From Alphaproteobacteria bacterium (GTDB lineage: Bacteria; Pseudomonadota; Alphaproteobacteria; MPNO01; UBA2964), in assembly GCA_009377375.1 (NCBI GenBank), contig WHUE01000005.1, forward strand, positions 25,534 through 87,510: a stretch of 61,977 nucleotides of DNA, read 5' to 3'. Positions 8,366 through 17,294 of this stretch are shown piece after piece (the first letter of the stretch is position 1; every line of letters begins with the position of its first letter). The position numbers and the translations under genes are program-made. The notes under the pieces are model-generated. The model did not search any database. It had not been told where the DNA came from and saw only the letters and a program-made list of their open reading frames with translations.

Positions 8366-9589
8366 TCAGATCACGCCGGCGTCGCGCAACTTCGCCAGCG
8401 CCGCCGCGTCCATCTCCAGCAGTTCCCCCAGCACCTCGTCGGTGTGCTGGCCCAGCGTCGGCGGGGCGCGGTGGTAGTCCAGCGGCTGGTCAACATAGCG
8501 AATCGGGTTCGCGACCTGCGGCACGGTGCCGGTGACGGGGTGCGGCAGGTCCATCCGCAAGCCGCGATGGACGATCTGCTCTTCCGCGAAGGCTTGCCCA
8601 AGATCGTTGATCGGCCCGCAGGGCACGCCGACGGTCTCGAAGGCTGCGATCCATTCCGCGGCCGGGCGCTGCTTCAGGAAATCCTGGATGATGGGGATCA
8701 GCACCTCGCGGTTGGCCACCCGCGCCTCGTTGGTGGCGAAGCGTTCGTCGGCGGCGAGGTCGCCCCTGCCGGCGGTCTCCACGAAGCGCACGAACTGGCC
8801 GTCATTGCCGACGGCGACGATGATGTACTGGTCGGCGGCGGCGAAGGCCTCGTAGGGCACGATGTTGGGATGGGCGTTGCCCATCCGCTGCGGCGCCTTG
8901 CCGGAGACCAGGTAGTTCAGCGCCTGGTTGGCGGTCGCCGCCACGGTCACGTCCAGCAGCGCCATGTCGACATGGCAGCCCTCGCCCGTCTTTTCCCTCT
9001 GGGCCAGCGCGGACAGCGCGGCGACAGTGGTGTAGAGCCCGGTCAGGATGTCCGACAGCGCGACGCCGATCTTCTGCGGCCCGCCGCCCGGCTTGTCGTC
9101 CTTCTCGCCGGTGATGGACATGAATCCGCCCATCGCCTGGATCAGGAAGTCGTATCCGGCGCGCTGGCTCAGCGGCCCGGTCTGTCCGAACCCGGTGATC
9201 GAGCAGTAGATAAGGCCGGGGTTGATCTTCTTCAGTGCCTCGTAGCCGAGCCCGTAGGCGGTCAGCCCGCCGACCTTGTAGTTCTCGATCAGGATGTCGG
9301 AGACCGCGGCGAGCCTGCGCACGACCTCCTGCCCCTCGGGCTGCGAGATATCCAGCGTGACGGACTTCTTGCCCCGGTTGGCGGACAGGAAATAGGCGGA
9401 ATCGTCGGTCTGGTTCCCATCCTTGTCATGCAGGAAGGGCGGCCCCCATGTGCGGGTGTCGTCGCCGCGCACCGGGCGCTCGATCTTGATCACCTCGGCG
9501 CCGAGATCGGCCAGCGTCTGGCCGGCCCAAGGCCCGGCGAGAATGCGGCTCATGTCGAGCACGCGGACATGCGAAAGCGGGGCTACCAT
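8366..9589 (-). CDS. CaiB/BaiF (class III) CoA-transferase, probably for glutarate
   Basis: A 407-residue family III CoA-transferase. The N-terminal VLDMSRILAGPWAGQTLADLGA, the NRGKKSVTLD block near 71 and the catalytic Asp in GVALSDILTG (Asp180) are all present. These enzymes exchange CoA between acyl-CoA and a free acid through an aspartyl-CoA thioester. The gene is 30 bp downstream of glutaryl-CoA dehydrogenase on the same strand. This pairing is widespread and in animals corresponds to SUGCT (succinyl-CoA:glutarate CoA-transferase), so glutarate activation with succinyl-CoA is the best guess. Succinyl-CoA would also be the product of KorAB nearby. Confidence 0.85.
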   Translation of the reverse strand: MVAPLSHVRVLDMSRILAGPWAGQTLADLGAEVIKIERPVRGDDTRTWGPPFLHDKDGNQTDDSAYFLSANRGKKSVTLDISQPEGQEVVRRLAAVSDILIENYKVGGLTAYGLGYEALKKINPGLIYCSITGFGQTGPLSQRAGYDFLIQAMGGFMSITGEKDDKPGGGPQKIGVALSDILTGLYTTVAALSALAQREKTGEGCHVDMALLDVTVAATANQALNYLVSGKAPQRMGNAHPNIVPYEAFAAADQYIIVAVGNDGQFVRFVETAGRGDLAADERFATNEARVANREVLIPIIQDFLKQRPAAEWIAAFETVGVPCGPINDLGQAFAEEQIVHRGLRMDLPHPVTGTVPQVANPIRYVDQPLDYHRAPPTLGQHTDEVLGELLEMDAAALAKLRDAGVI

Positions 9590-9619
9590 GGCAATGGGCG
9601 ATGATGCTGGCAGCGGGGC

Positions 9620-10837
<1,218 letters not shown>

Positions 10838-10981
10838 CGTGTGTTCCCCTGACTTTGAATGCGGATGCGCGGAAGATCGCTTTCAGGGCGAACTATAGGC
10901 CATTTCCGCCCCGTCGTCAGGCATACGGCGACGAAATGTCGCCGCCGGGGGCATCCCCGCCCCTGGCCGGAACAGCCGGCT

Positions 10982-11326
10982 CTACGGCGCGTCGTCGGGG
11001 CGCGGGCGGGAGTACCACATGGCGAGGTCGAAGGTGTTGAGGTCCACCGCGCGCAGCATCTCGGTCGCGGTCTGGCACACGTCGGTCGCGGTGCAGACCT
11101 GGCGCGACACGAACGGCAGAAACAGCCGGTCCTCCAGCTCGGTCTTGCGGGCGAAGAGCCGGGCGCCGGCGGTCAGCAGCTTCTGGATCGCCTCGTCGCT
11201 GAGCTGGTCCGTGCGATCCGCATCCAGCGCGCGCTCGGCGATCTCGAACACGCGCTCGGCCAGTTCATCGAGGCTCGTCGCGTCGGCCTCCGGCGTCGGG
11301 GCTTTTCCGGCGTCAGACGACGACAT
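10982..11326 (-). CDS. Hypothetical protein downstream of a Rieske protein
   Basis: A 114-residue acidic, mostly helical protein with no signal peptide or membrane segment. I do not recognise a family. It overlaps the end of the Rieske gene by 14 bp, so it is translationally coupled and very likely made with it. Recognisable segments are a helical stretch rich in Ala/Glu (LDELAERVFEIAERALDADR) and a C-terminal TATEMLRAVDLNTFDLAMWY with two nearby Cys (VCTATDVC). A small accessory or chaperone-like subunit for the Rieske protein is possible but unproven. Confidence 0.65.
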   Translation of the reverse strand: MSSSDAGKAPTPEADATSLDELAERVFEIAERALDADRTDQLSDEAIQKLLTAGARLFARKTELEDRLFLPFVSRQVCTATDVCQTATEMLRAVDLNTFDLAMWYSRPRPDDAP

Positions 11327-11678
11327 AGACCTCGCCGTCCTTCACCTTCACGTCGTAGGGGCGCAACCGGACGCCCTTCGCGCCGGGGTGGCGGCCGGTC
11401 TTGATGTTGAACTCGAAGCCATGCCACGGGCAGACGATATGCACGTCCTCCTCCGCCCATTTCAGGCCCTGGCTGGTCTTGTCCTCGCCCAGCACCTCCA
11501 TCACCCGGTTGAGTACGCGGCCCTGGCAGACCGGTCCGCCCTGGTGCGGGCAGCGGTTCTCGTAGGCGTAGAACCCGCCGTCGAGCCGGAACACGCCGAT
11601 CTCCAGATCGCCGTGGGCGATAACCTTGCGGCCGCGGTCCTTGAACTCGTCCTCGTTCCCCACAAAAATGTCGGTCAT
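11313..11678 (-). CDS. Rieske [2Fe-2S] ferredoxin-like protein
   Basis: A 121-residue single-domain Rieske protein. The ligand motifs CPH (Cys43, His45) and CPWHGFEF (Cys83, His86) are intact and 38 residues apart, longer than in simple Rieske ferredoxins. It would carry electrons in the cytoplasm, since no signal or anchor is visible. There is no large oxygenase alpha subunit or reductase adjacent. Its partners in the run are an amidohydrolase upstream (18 bp gap) and the overlapping 114-residue protein downstream. Its redox partner is therefore unknown. Confidence 0.88.
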   Translation of the reverse strand: MTDIFVGNEDEFKDRGRKVIAHGDLEIGVFRLDGGFYAYENRCPHQGGPVCQGRVLNRVMEVLGEDKTSQGLKWAEEDVHIVCPWHGFEFNIKTGRHPGAKGVRLRPYDVKVKDGEVYVVV

Positions 11679-11696
11679 TTTCCTTTCCTTCTCCCT

Positions 11697-12920
11697 TCAG
11701 GCCGCCCGGGCCCTGTTGACATCGAGTCCGAACAGCTTCGCCGCGTTCTCGCCCAGGATATTGCGCTTCGCCTGCTCGTCCAGGAACGGCAGGTCGTAGA
11801 TCGTGCTCGGCGGATTGAAGTCCCAGTGCGGCCAGTCGGACGCATAGAGAAGCTGGGTCTCCGCCTTCATCGCCTTCAGCGCCGCCTCGGTCAGCGCCAT
11901 GTTCGAGGTCTCGATCGGCTGGCAGGTGTAGAACATGTCCTGCATGTACTCGCTCGGCAGCTTCTTCAGCAGCGGCGCCTCGGACTGGCGCATCATGTAG
12001 GCCGAGTCCAGCCGCTGCATCAGGAACGGAATCCACGCGAGGCCGGATTCGATCCAGATCGTCTTCAGCTTCGGGAACCGTTCCGGCAGCCCGTGTACGA
12101 TCCAGTTGGTCAGATGCACCAGCGAGCACAGCACGAAGGAGATCGCGTGCATCGAGATGAAGCGGTCGAGCTGCTTCATGTAGTCGTCCGACCAGTTGGG
12201 CCCGGCGTGGAAGGCCAGCGGCAGGCCCCGCTCCTCCAGCTCGCGGTAGATAGGGATATAGCTGTTGTGATGGACCGGCTTGAACCGCACGCTGGTGACC
12301 ATGAAGCCCATCACCGAGGGATGGTCGGCGAATTCGCGGATGATGCGCAGGCACATGTCCGGCTCCGCCAGCGGCAGGTAGAGCAACGACTTGATGCGCT
12401 CGTCCGCCGGCAGGATGCGCTCGCAGACGAAGCGGTTATAGGCGAGCGCGAGCTGCGCCTCGACATTCGGCTGCGGGTGGGTGCCGAGCTGGAGCATGTT
12501 GCCCGGGAACAGCACCTGGTAGTCGATCCCCATCGCCTCCATCGAGCGGCGCACCAGCGTCACGTCGCGGTGCTCGTCCGACTCCGGCACCGGCTCGGCC
12601 AGCTTCTGCTGATGGCGGATGCGGCCGCCGATGTCCTGGTAGCGCAGCCCCGGCATGTGGTTCGACAGGCCCGGCGCGCCGCCGGTGCGGCCCTGGAATT
12701 CCTCCGCGTAGTGCAGCAGGATGGGATCCTCCAGATGCCGGACGACCTCTTTCCACGACGCCATCTCCGAATGGTGGGCGTCGACGTCGATGATCGTCCA
12801 GTCGCGGAACCCCTTGGCCTTCTGGTATGCCGTCTCGCGCGCCAGGATGTCGCGCGTGTCCGTGGCAGTGGTAATTTCCTGCACGTTCATCTGGCGGGGC
12901 TGTTCGATGCCGCTGTCCAT
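11697..12920 (-). CDS. Amidohydrolase family protein (ACMSD-like)
   Basis: A 407-residue amidohydrolase_2-type TIM-barrel protein. The metal motif IDVDAHH (residues 44-50) is followed by FHAGP (near 240), WIESGLAWIPF and YASDWPHWDF with the conserved Asp at about 362. The family includes ACMS decarboxylase and resorcylate decarboxylases as well as hydrolases, so the chemistry cannot be assigned from motifs alone. The start at 12920 has GGAGAGG upstream; a second in-frame ATG follows ten codons later. It heads the three-gene run with the Rieske and the 114-residue protein and may act on the same aromatic substrate. Confidence 0.8.
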   Translation of the reverse strand: MDSGIEQPRQMNVQEITTATDTRDILARETAYQKAKGFRDWTIIDVDAHHSEMASWKEVVRHLEDPILLHYAEEFQGRTGGAPGLSNHMPGLRYQDIGGRIRHQQKLAEPVPESDEHRDVTLVRRSMEAMGIDYQVLFPGNMLQLGTHPQPNVEAQLALAYNRFVCERILPADERIKSLLYLPLAEPDMCLRIIREFADHPSVMGFMVTSVRFKPVHHNSYIPIYRELEERGLPLAFHAGPNWSDDYMKQLDRFISMHAISFVLCSLVHLTNWIVHGLPERFPKLKTIWIESGLAWIPFLMQRLDSAYMMRQSEAPLLKKLPSEYMQDMFYTCQPIETSNMALTEAALKAMKAETQLLYASDWPHWDFNPPSTIYDLPFLDEQAKRNILGENAAKLFGLDVNRARAA

Positions 12921-13022
12921 GGCGAGGCCTCTCCGGTAATAACCCTGTTCCGGGCATTGGTTTACCGGCGATCATAGACCAAAGAAACGGCGCAAGAAAC
13001 AGGCGCGGGAACGGGAAATTCG

Positions 13023-13445
13023 ATGGATATCGAGAGCAACAGGGCGCTTGTGCGGCGCTTCTACGACGGGCTGTGGAATCAATGGAATTTCGCCGAAATC
13101 GGCGGAATCCTGGCCCCCGACATCGTCTTCCGCGGCTCACTGGGCACGCAGACGACCGGCCATGAGGGCTTCATCGCCTATGCCGAAACCGTCCGCGCCG
13201 CCTTCCCCGACTTTCACAACGCGCTCGAGCAGACGATTGCAGAAGGCGACCGGCTCGCCGCTTGCCTCACCTATACCGGCACACACCGCGGCGAGATCTT
13301 CAACGTGCCGCCGACGGGGCGGAAGATCGAATACACCGGCGTCGCCATCTTCCTGTTCCGCGCGGGGCTGATCAGCCACGCCTTCGTCCTCGGCGACCGC
13401 TTCCAGCTCATGCTCCAGCTCGGCGCGATAGAGCCGATTGAGTAG
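13023..13445 (+). CDS. SnoaL-like polyketide cyclase / ester cyclase family protein
   Basis: A 140-residue single-domain protein of the SnoaL/NTF2-like fold. It has the usual N-terminal helix (NRALVRRFYDGLWNQWN), the DIVFRGSLG strand, FPDFHNALEQTIAEGDRLA and the terminal RFQLMLQLGAI. Members are used as small cyclases, isomerases or hydrolases and often remain uncharacterised. It diverges from the amidohydrolase gene across 102 bp, so the two may share regulation. Catalytic residues cannot be assigned with confidence. Confidence 0.75.
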   Translation: MDIESNRALVRRFYDGLWNQWNFAEIGGILAPDIVFRGSLGTQTTGHEGFIAYAETVRAAFPDFHNALEQTIAEGDRLAACLTYTGTHRGEIFNVPPTGRKIEYTGVAIFLFRAGLISHAFVLGDRFQLMLQLGAIEPIE

Positions 13446-13448
13446 GCG

Positions 13449-13853
13449 TCAGCTTCCCATCGCACCGAGGATCGCGCCCTGGATCAGCAGCACGCCGAGC
13501 CAGTGGCCGCCGTCGATGACGGTCAGCATCGGCTTCGCCCGCTGCCAAGCGTAGTTGACCGCGATGACGGTGACGCTGAAACCGAACCAGACCGAAGCGC
13601 CGGTGAGCAGCCCGCCCCTCACGCCGGGAATCTTCAGGTGGGCCAGCAGCCCGGACAGCATCAGCGCCACGACGAGCTGCGCGACGGCGCTGACGATCAT
13701 CGGCCCGGCCATGCCGGCGGCCTTGCATTCCGCCTCGCTCTTGCCGGCCGCCGCCATCCACCGCCGGCCCAGCGTCATGTAGTAGGCGGCGCCGAACGCG
13801 AACCCGGCGATCGCCGCGGCGACGATGGCCGGCCAGTTTATGCCGTGCTCCAT
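13449..13853 (-). CDS. DUF1761 family membrane protein
   Basis: A 134-residue protein with four likely transmembrane helices, matching the DUF1761 pattern: NWPAIVAAAIAGFAFGAAYY at the N-terminus, then AQLVVALMLSGLLAHL, the GLLTGASVWFGFSVTVIAVN segment and a C-terminal HWLGVLLIQGAILGAMG. No function is established for the family. It is the last gene of the TctCAB-UbiD-UbiD run, 13 bp after the UbiD gene, and its end nearly abuts the convergent cyclase-like gene. Confidence 0.8.
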   Translation of the reverse strand: MEHGINWPAIVAAAIAGFAFGAAYYMTLGRRWMAAAGKSEAECKAAGMAGPMIVSAVAQLVVALMLSGLLAHLKIPGVRGGLLTGASVWFGFSVTVIAVNYAWQRAKPMLTVIDGGHWLGVLLIQGAILGAMGS

Positions 13854-13866
13854 GACGGCACGTTCC

Positions 13867-15312
13867 TCAGGCGAACACGTCGGGGAACTTCGCGCGCACT
13901 TCCCGGGCGAGCTCCGGTGAGGTCTGGGCGACCTTGGGGAAATCGTCGATGTGTTCGTAGGGGATGCAGGCGTTGATGACGACGCGGCTGTTGGTCAGCT
14001 TCTTGTCGAACACCATCGTGTCCAGCCGCGACGACCAGCATTCGGTCAGCAGGTTGAAATCCTTCTGCGGATCGGAGCGCGTGCCCATCGCCCAGATCAC
14101 GTCGTGGATGTCGGTCGGGTCGATATCGTCGTCCACCACCACGATGTAGCGGCCGCAATAGCCGATGGGATTGACCTGCGAGGCGACGATGCCGGCCTGG
14201 CTGGCATGGCCGAAATAGCGCTGCTTGATAGAGACCACCACGAAGGTCCGCCCCGAACCGGCCTGGTGAACCCAGACGCCTTTGATGTCTGGCACACCGG
14301 CGCCTTCGAGGGAATCGATCAGCGCGGCGGAGCGGATGAAGCAGCGCTCGAACAGATGGCTGTGCGGCGGCTTCTGGCTGGCGGCGCAGGTCAGGATCGG
14401 ATCGTCGCGGTAATAGACGCGCTTGATGTCGATCAGCGGCTCCTCCTGCGCGTCGCCGGCGTAGTAGCCGGTCCATTCGCCGAACGGGCCCTCCAGCACC
14501 TTCTTGTCCGGCGAGATGAAGCCTTCGAGCACGATCTCCGAATGGGCGGGAAACGGCAGGCCGGTCAGCTCGCCCTCCACCAGGTCGAGCGGGCGGCCGC
14601 ACAGCCCGCCGGCCCAGTCGTACTCCGCCACCTTGTCCGACAGCGTATAGCGCGCCGCCATGTAGGTCGCCGGATCGATGCCGACGATGATTGCCACCGG
14701 GCAGGGCTCGCCCTTGGCGAAATACTTGTCGCGGTAGATACGCCCCTGCTTGCCGTTGGAGATGTAGGAGGCGCAGCGCTTGCCGTCGATCACCATCACC
14801 CGGTAGGTGCCGACATTGACGCGTCCGGTGTCCGGGTCGCGGATCACCACGCCGCAGGCGGTGCCGATATAGCGGCCGCCGTCGAGCTCGTGATGGATCG
14901 GCACCGGGAACTTCTCGACATCCACCTCGTCGTCGCGGTCGACGTTGTCCATGATCGGGCCGCTGTTCACGATGCGCGGCGGGATCGGCGCGTGCTCGCG
15001 CATCTTGGCGCGGTAGGCGTTCAGCATGTCCAGCCGGTTGTCTTCCCTGCCGCCTTCCATGCCGAGGCCGAGCGCGAGGCGGAACGGCGAGCCGAGCATG
15101 CCGTAGACGCAGCGAAAGCCCTTCGGATAACCCGGGATGTCGTCGAACAGCAGCAGCGGCGACTTGTCGACCTTCTCGCGGTAGAGCACCTCGCACACAG
15201 CGCCCATCTCCTTGTCCCAGTGGGCGCCGGTCACGGTCTTGAGCTCGCCGCCCGCCTCCACCTCGGCCAGAAAGTCGCGCAGATCCGTCTGCACCATCCG
15301 GTTCATGTCCAC
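13867..15312 (-). CDS. UbiD family (de)carboxylase, copy 1, with Gln at a metal-ligand position
   Basis: A 481-residue UbiD-family protein of the prenylated-FMN-dependent class. Aligned by motif to the fungal Fdc1 numbering, Asn166 and Arg171 (NVGTYR), Glu230 (AEYDWAG) and the catalytic E-x4-E (EGPFGE, Glu274 and Glu279) are present. The His that normally ligates the divalent metal is replaced by Gln189 (NGKQGRIY). GTG start at 15312, preceded by GAGGAGAG. It is 13 bp downstream of a second UbiD gene and clearly co-transcribed with the tct transporter, which suggests an imported aromatic or unsaturated carboxylate as substrate. Aromatic acid decarboxylation is inferred from the family. Confidence 0.88.
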   Translation of the reverse strand: MDMNRMVQTDLRDFLAEVEAGGELKTVTGAHWDKEMGAVCEVLYREKVDKSPLLLFDDIPGYPKGFRCVYGMLGSPFRLALGLGMEGGREDNRLDMLNAYRAKMREHAPIPPRIVNSGPIMDNVDRDDEVDVEKFPVPIHHELDGGRYIGTACGVVIRDPDTGRVNVGTYRVMVIDGKRCASYISNGKQGRIYRDKYFAKGEPCPVAIIVGIDPATYMAARYTLSDKVAEYDWAGGLCGRPLDLVEGELTGLPFPAHSEIVLEGFISPDKKVLEGPFGEWTGYYAGDAQEEPLIDIKRVYYRDDPILTCAASQKPPHSHLFERCFIRSAALIDSLEGAGVPDIKGVWVHQAGSGRTFVVVSIKQRYFGHASQAGIVASQVNPIGYCGRYIVVVDDDIDPTDIHDVIWAMGTRSDPQKDFNLLTECWSSRLDTMVFDKKLTNSRVVINACIPYEHIDDFPKVAQTSPELAREVRAKFPDVFA

Positions 15313-15325
15313 GGCTCTCTCCTCT

Positions 15326-16807
15326 TCACTCTCTCAGATGGCCCCATCTCGTCCACGCCTCGCGGCGCTTCTCGGGACTTGGGGCATTCACCTTCTGGAA
15401 TTCGTCGCGCCAGTGGAACGGCCGGCAGGCGTTGATGATGGCGCGGCTGTTGTAGAGCTTGCCGGCAGCGCGGTCCTCCGGCGAGATCATGGGATCGAGC
15501 GCCGAGGACCAGACGTTATGGATGATGTCGATCGAGGTAGCGGGATCGGAGCGGGTCAGCATCGCCCAGATCACCTCGTCGAGGCTGGAGACGTCGATAT
15601 CCTCGTCCACCACGATCACGTAGCGGCCGAGATAGGCGCCGGCATGGCACATCGCGGCGATCTGCCCCGCCTGGGTCGCGTGACCGGGATAACGCTGCTT
15701 GATCGCCACCGCCAGCAGCAGACGCGAGCCGCCGACCTCGTGCGCCCAGACCTCGGTCACATCGGGCACGCCGGCGCGGGCGATGTTCTCCTTCAGCACG
15801 GCGGAGCGGCTGATGGCGCGGTAGCGCGCGTATTCGTACGGCGCGCGGATATGCGCGGCGCCCAGAATGATCGGACTGTCGCGGTGATAGATCGCCTTGA
15901 TGTCGACCCAGGGTTCCGCCGGCATCGCCGCGCCCTGATAGCCGAGCCATTCGCCGAACGGTCCCTCCTCCGCGACGTTGCCGGGCTCGATGAAGCCCTC
16001 GATCACGATCTCGGCGTTGGCCGGGAACGGCAGCCCGGTATGGCGGCCGGTGACGCATTCCATCGCCTCGCCGCGATAGGCGCCCATCATGTCGTATTCG
16101 CACACCCCTTCCGGCACCTCGGTGGAGGCGGTCAGGAAGGACAGCGGGTCGGAGCCGACGACGATGCAGACCGGCATCCTCTCGCCCTTCGCCATGTACT
16201 TGTCGCGATGGATGCGCCCGTGCTTGCCCGGCGAGATGTAGAGCGCGACGCGCTTCTCGTCGTGGATCATCACCCGGTAGACGCCGCAGTTGAGCCAGCC
16301 GGAGTCCGGATCGCGGGTGATGTTGAAGCAGCCGGTGCCGATATAGCGCCCGCCGTCGTCCTCGTTCCACAGCGGCGCGGGGAACTTCGTGATGTCGATA
16401 TCGTCGCCCTCGACGACGTTCTCGAACACCGGGCCGTTTGCAACGATGCGATGCGGGACGGGCTTCAGCCCGCGCGTGTGCCGGTGATAGGCGTGACTCA
16501 ACTCCACCCGGTTCAGCTCCGGCGGGAAGCCCAGCGTCAGGTTCTTGCGCGTGCCTGTGAACCAGTTGATCAGCACGCGGAAGCCGGGCGTGCAGCCCTC
16601 CACGTCGTCGAACACGACGGTGGGCGTGCCTTCGTCATGACAGACGACCTCGACCGCGAGGCCGATATCCTCCTGCCAGTTGGCGCCCTTCACGACCTTG
16701 ACCGCGCCCATGCGCTCGGCTTCGGCCAGCCAGTCGCGCAGGTCCCGGTAGATCAGCTGGCAGCCGACGTTGTCCTGCGCGTCGGCGACGGGATGCTTGC
16801 TTGCCAT
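15326..16807 (-). CDS. UbiD family (de)carboxylase, copy 2
   Basis: A 493-residue UbiD-family protein with a complete motif set: Asn173 and Arg178 (NCGVYR), His196 (PGKHGRIH), Glu237 (CEYDMMG) and Glu281/Glu286 (EGPFGE). It should bind prenyl-FMN plus Mn/K and decarboxylate an aromatic or alpha,beta-unsaturated acid. It begins 6 bp after tctB and ends 13 bp before UbiD copy 1, so the transporter and both enzymes form one transcription unit. The start at 16807 has AAGAGG at good spacing. No UbiX-like prenyltransferase gene is in the window. Confidence 0.9.
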   Translation of the reverse strand: MASKHPVADAQDNVGCQLIYRDLRDWLAEAERMGAVKVVKGANWQEDIGLAVEVVCHDEGTPTVVFDDVEGCTPGFRVLINWFTGTRKNLTLGFPPELNRVELSHAYHRHTRGLKPVPHRIVANGPVFENVVEGDDIDITKFPAPLWNEDDGGRYIGTGCFNITRDPDSGWLNCGVYRVMIHDEKRVALYISPGKHGRIHRDKYMAKGERMPVCIVVGSDPLSFLTASTEVPEGVCEYDMMGAYRGEAMECVTGRHTGLPFPANAEIVIEGFIEPGNVAEEGPFGEWLGYQGAAMPAEPWVDIKAIYHRDSPIILGAAHIRAPYEYARYRAISRSAVLKENIARAGVPDVTEVWAHEVGGSRLLLAVAIKQRYPGHATQAGQIAAMCHAGAYLGRYVIVVDEDIDVSSLDEVIWAMLTRSDPATSIDIIHNVWSSALDPMISPEDRAAGKLYNSRAIINACRPFHWRDEFQKVNAPSPEKRREAWTRWGHLRE

Positions 16808-16813
16808 GACCTC

Positions 16814-17290
16814 TTACAAATCCGAGAAAAGGAGACCGCGGTAGATTTCGTACTCCAGCAGGAGCTCGAATGCGATCCACAGAAAAGCCGTCGCGCCCAG
16901 CGCGGTCAACCCGCTTTGAACGACCGGCTTGCGCCCGTGCAGGGTCATATAGGCGAACACATAGACCGGAACCGCCCACAGGAATCCGAAGACGATCACA
17001 CCGGCGCAGGCGACGAGAACCCAGAAGAAGGATTTGAGCTCCAGGGACAGGCCCCGCGGCTCGTCTTCCGGTTCCCCGCTGGCGGAGCCGGAAAGCAACG
17101 CGGCGATCCATCGCCCGGCGGCCGTCGGCGTCTGGGCGACGACGTCCAGCACACAGAGGCCCACGGCGATCCAGCCGACCAGGACGGGCACGTCCCGCCC
17201 CTTGCCCGGCAGCTCGTAACCCAGGGCGAGAAAGCCGAGCGCGCCGAGGAGCACCAGCGCGGAAATGAATATCTGCTTGCCGGCCGCCAT
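16814..17290 (-). CDS. tctB: Tripartite tricarboxylate transporter TctB-like small membrane subunit
   Basis: A 158-residue membrane protein with four likely helices (ISALVLLGALGFLALGYEL, VLVGWIAVGLCVLDVVA, FFWVLVACAGVIVFGFLWAV, a C-terminal LTALGATAFLWIAFELLL), the layout of TctB. It helps TctA and a periplasmic TctC receptor import carboxylates with the ion gradient. I use the ATG at 17290, 4 bp after the tctA stop; the longer frame overlaps tctA. It lies between the permease and the UbiD genes in one run. Confidence 0.85.
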   Translation of the reverse strand: MAAGKQIFISALVLLGALGFLALGYELPGKGRDVPVLVGWIAVGLCVLDVVAQTPTAAGRWIAALLSGSASGEPEDEPRGLSLELKSFFWVLVACAGVIVFGFLWAVPVYVFAYMTLHGRKPVVQSGLTALGATAFLWIAFELLLEYEIYRGLLFSDL

Positions 17291-17294
17291 GGCG

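Noticed and set aside
10838-10981. A terminator or riboswitch upstream of gcdH
   Set aside because: Only a short GGCGAC/GTCGCC stem without a T run; not enough for either call.
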